Assembly: GCF_042683045.1 (NCBI RefSeq)
Contig: NZ_JBHUIT010000008.1
Location: 1-64,000 of the forward strand
Length of the DNA: 64,000 bases
Source of the DNA: Luteolibacter algae
GTDB taxonomy: Bacteria > Verrucomicrobiota > Verrucomicrobiia > Verrucomicrobiales > Akkermansiaceae
Direction: 5' to 3'
The translations under genes were made by a program, and so were the position numbers. Positions 62,964-64,000 of the stretch are shown piece by piece. Position 1 is the stretch's first letter. The number at the start of each line of letters is the position of its first letter. The notes under the pieces were generated by a model, which had not been told where the DNA came from, did no database searches, and saw only the letters and a program-made list of their open reading frames with translations.

Positions 62964-63473
62964 TTATTTGATCAGTGAATCGAAGTAAATCGCAAGTCGC
63001 GAAAGTTTGGTAACGGCCCGCACTGAAAGTGTTGCCCCCGCAATATTGGTGACAGACTTGGACAATGCATCACCGTTTTCAAGCGTAGCACCCTGGAATT
63101 GTCTGGTGAAAAACGGTTTGCTGACTTCCCATCCATGGCTCTCGCGATAGATAAGAATCTCTACCGAGGTGATTTTACCGCGACTCACCACAAATCCGGT
63201 AGTGATCGGCAGCGTTTTTCCGATTTCTTCGAGTATCCATACGCTGCGGTCTCCATTGGCCCAATAACGGACCCTGGAGCCGGCATACTCGTGCTGTAGG
63301 ATAGCTTTCGCGCGGTCCTTGGCCTCTTTGGAGAGGGTTAATGAGGAGGTGCGCGGGATACTTCCGCCGAATGCAGAACGGATGAACTCCGAAGGTGCTT
63401 TATATACCCGCTCTTCACCCTTTGCCGCTAATGCAGTCAGCAGGAAAATGAAGAGGAGCGGGATTCTAGACAT
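62964..63473 (-). CDS. Secreted FMN-binding domain protein
   Basis: A 169-residue protein with a signal peptide (MSRIPLLFIFLLTALAAKG). The remainder is an FMN_bind domain: ITTGFVVSRGKITSVEILIY, then GWEVSKPFFTRQFQGATLEN and the flavinylation motif TNIAGATLSVRAV. The likely attachment residue is Thr148 (AGAT). The Asp usually found six residues before that Thr is Thr142 here. It should carry FMN covalently through phosphoester linkage by ApbE. It lies between the porin and PepSY genes in one operon. Confidence 0.85.
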   Translation of the reverse strand: MSRIPLLFIFLLTALAAKGEERVYKAPSEFIRSAFGGSIPRTSSLTLSKEAKDRAKAILQHEYAGSRVRYWANGDRSVWILEEIGKTLPITTGFVVSRGKITSVEILIYRESHGWEVSKPFFTRQFQGATLENGDALSKSVTNIAGATLSVRAVTKLSRLAIYFDSLIK

Positions 63474-63499
63474 TTTTGGTAGGAGTATGATTCCGAAAA

Positions 63500-64000
63500 T
63501 CAGAAGGAATATCCAACGCCGAAGTTGAAGTTATCCTGGTTGGCTTTTCCGCGGGTGCGGTCTTCGTGAATCCAATCCGCTTTCAGCACGATTTTCTCTG
63601 TGGGCCAGTAGTTCACACCCAGCTGATACTCGGTCTGCCCGTCGGGAGAGTCTTCGTTTTCGTAATAGAGCACACGGCTGAATACACCGATAGCCATTCC
63701 ATTGTCGAAATCCCATTTATAGGAGGGCTCGAGATAAGCGCCGTATTGGTTATCAATGTCAACGCCGGTTGCCGTGATACCATTCACTGCGGCATCGCCG
63801 TCGATCTGCCAGTTAGCGACAAGGCCCCGCACGCTGAAGCCCCCGGTGGTGTAAATGAAGTGGGCTGTGGTGAGTAGAGCGCTGTTTTCTTCCCGACCAG
63901 TTGAGATATCGTCCTGATACTGGGCGCCGACCGCCAACTCAAGTCCCTCGATGCCCGTGTATTTCACCCGGGCCGTAACCGCGGAGGCAGGGTCATCGAA
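63500..64000 (-). CDS. Outer membrane beta-barrel (porin-like) protein, C-terminal part
   Basis: The 3' end of a gene whose 5' part lies beyond the window: the frame is open to position 64000. The visible 166 residues alternate beta strands and end in FNFGVGYSF, with the terminal Phe of the barrel-assembly signal. Loops contain DDISTGREENSALLTTAHF and SPDGQTEYQLGVNYWPTEKI. It is probably a substrate-admitting porin for the flavin operon. The FMN_bind gene starts 26 nt downstream of the stop. Confidence 0.85.
   Translation of the reverse strand, partial: FDDPASAVTARVKYTGIEGLELAVGAQYQDDISTGREENSALLTTAHFIYTTGGFSVRGLVANWQIDGDAAVNGITATGVDIDNQYGAYLEPSYKWDFDNGMAIGVFSRVLYYENEDSPDGQTEYQLGVNYWPTEKIVLKADWIHEDRTRGKANQDNFNFGVGYSF

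Overview
The window looks like a core-genome stretch of a Gram-negative bacterium, most probably a member of the Verrucomicrobiota (Verrucomicrobiia). The evidence is indirect. There is lipid A synthesis (LpxB), a C-terminal beta-barrel with a terminal Phe, a TIGR03790-family protein, a DUF2851 protein, pyruvate phosphate dikinase, and lysine/alanine-rich tails on enzymes. Gene density is high and GC content is moderate. I see no insertion sequences, prophage, integrase, CRISPR array or rRNA, so this is mostly ordinary chromosome. Two runs of N (8710-8757 and 9186-9251) are assembly gaps.

Layout. 0.1-3.5 kb (+): LemA, an M48 membrane peptidase with an extra C-terminal domain, and a multi-spanning membrane protein. 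3.7-7.9 kb (+): pyruvate phosphate dikinase with basic tails, then two Nudix hydrolases. 7.9-20.4 kb (nearly all -): gapped metY, an MFS exporter, thiS, DUF2851, TIGR03790, a PhnP-like metallo-hydrolase, a YlbF-like protein with a Cys/Gly tail, a small + strand membrane protein, and glutamate synthase large subunit. 20.4-26.3 kb (-): a LolA-like secreted protein, a proline-tailed secreted protein, an assimilatory nitrate reductase-like molybdoenzyme and a subtilisin-like protease. 26.7-30.5 kb (-): tRNA-Ala(GGC), frr, pyrH, a secreted protein, rplT, rpmI and an RlpA-like lipoprotein.

30.8-41.6 kb: a CaCA antiporter and ftsH (+), lpxB (-), then a secreted protein, dprA and a topoisomerase III-type enzyme (+), and an S41 protease (-). 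41.7-50.8 kb (-): a four-copy 19-bp tandem repeat, then four two-component genes (sigma-54 activator, large multi-sensor hybrid kinase, membrane kinase, OmpR-type regulator) and a von Willebrand factor A protein. 50.9-56 kb (+): rpsN, an FmdB-like zinc ribbon, a CNNM/CorC transporter-like protein, a small lipoprotein, DUF4126 and an SLC13/TrkA-C permease. 56-64 kb: a membrane-anchored DUF2726 protein (-), two small unknown genes (+), glycogen synthase (-), a PLP aminotransferase (+), and a minus-strand operon of porin, FMN-binding protein, PepSY membrane protein and ApbE, which runs off the window end.

The best candidate for an under-described system is the last operon. Its four products could form an envelope electron-transfer module: ApbE would attach FMN to the small secreted protein, PepSY would span the inner membrane, and the porin would admit a substrate. 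The basic histone-like tails on pyruvate phosphate dikinase and the topoisomerase, and a topoisomerase III-type protein in the place beside dprA where topA often sits, also deserve a second look. No genuinely novel defence or mobile system was found.
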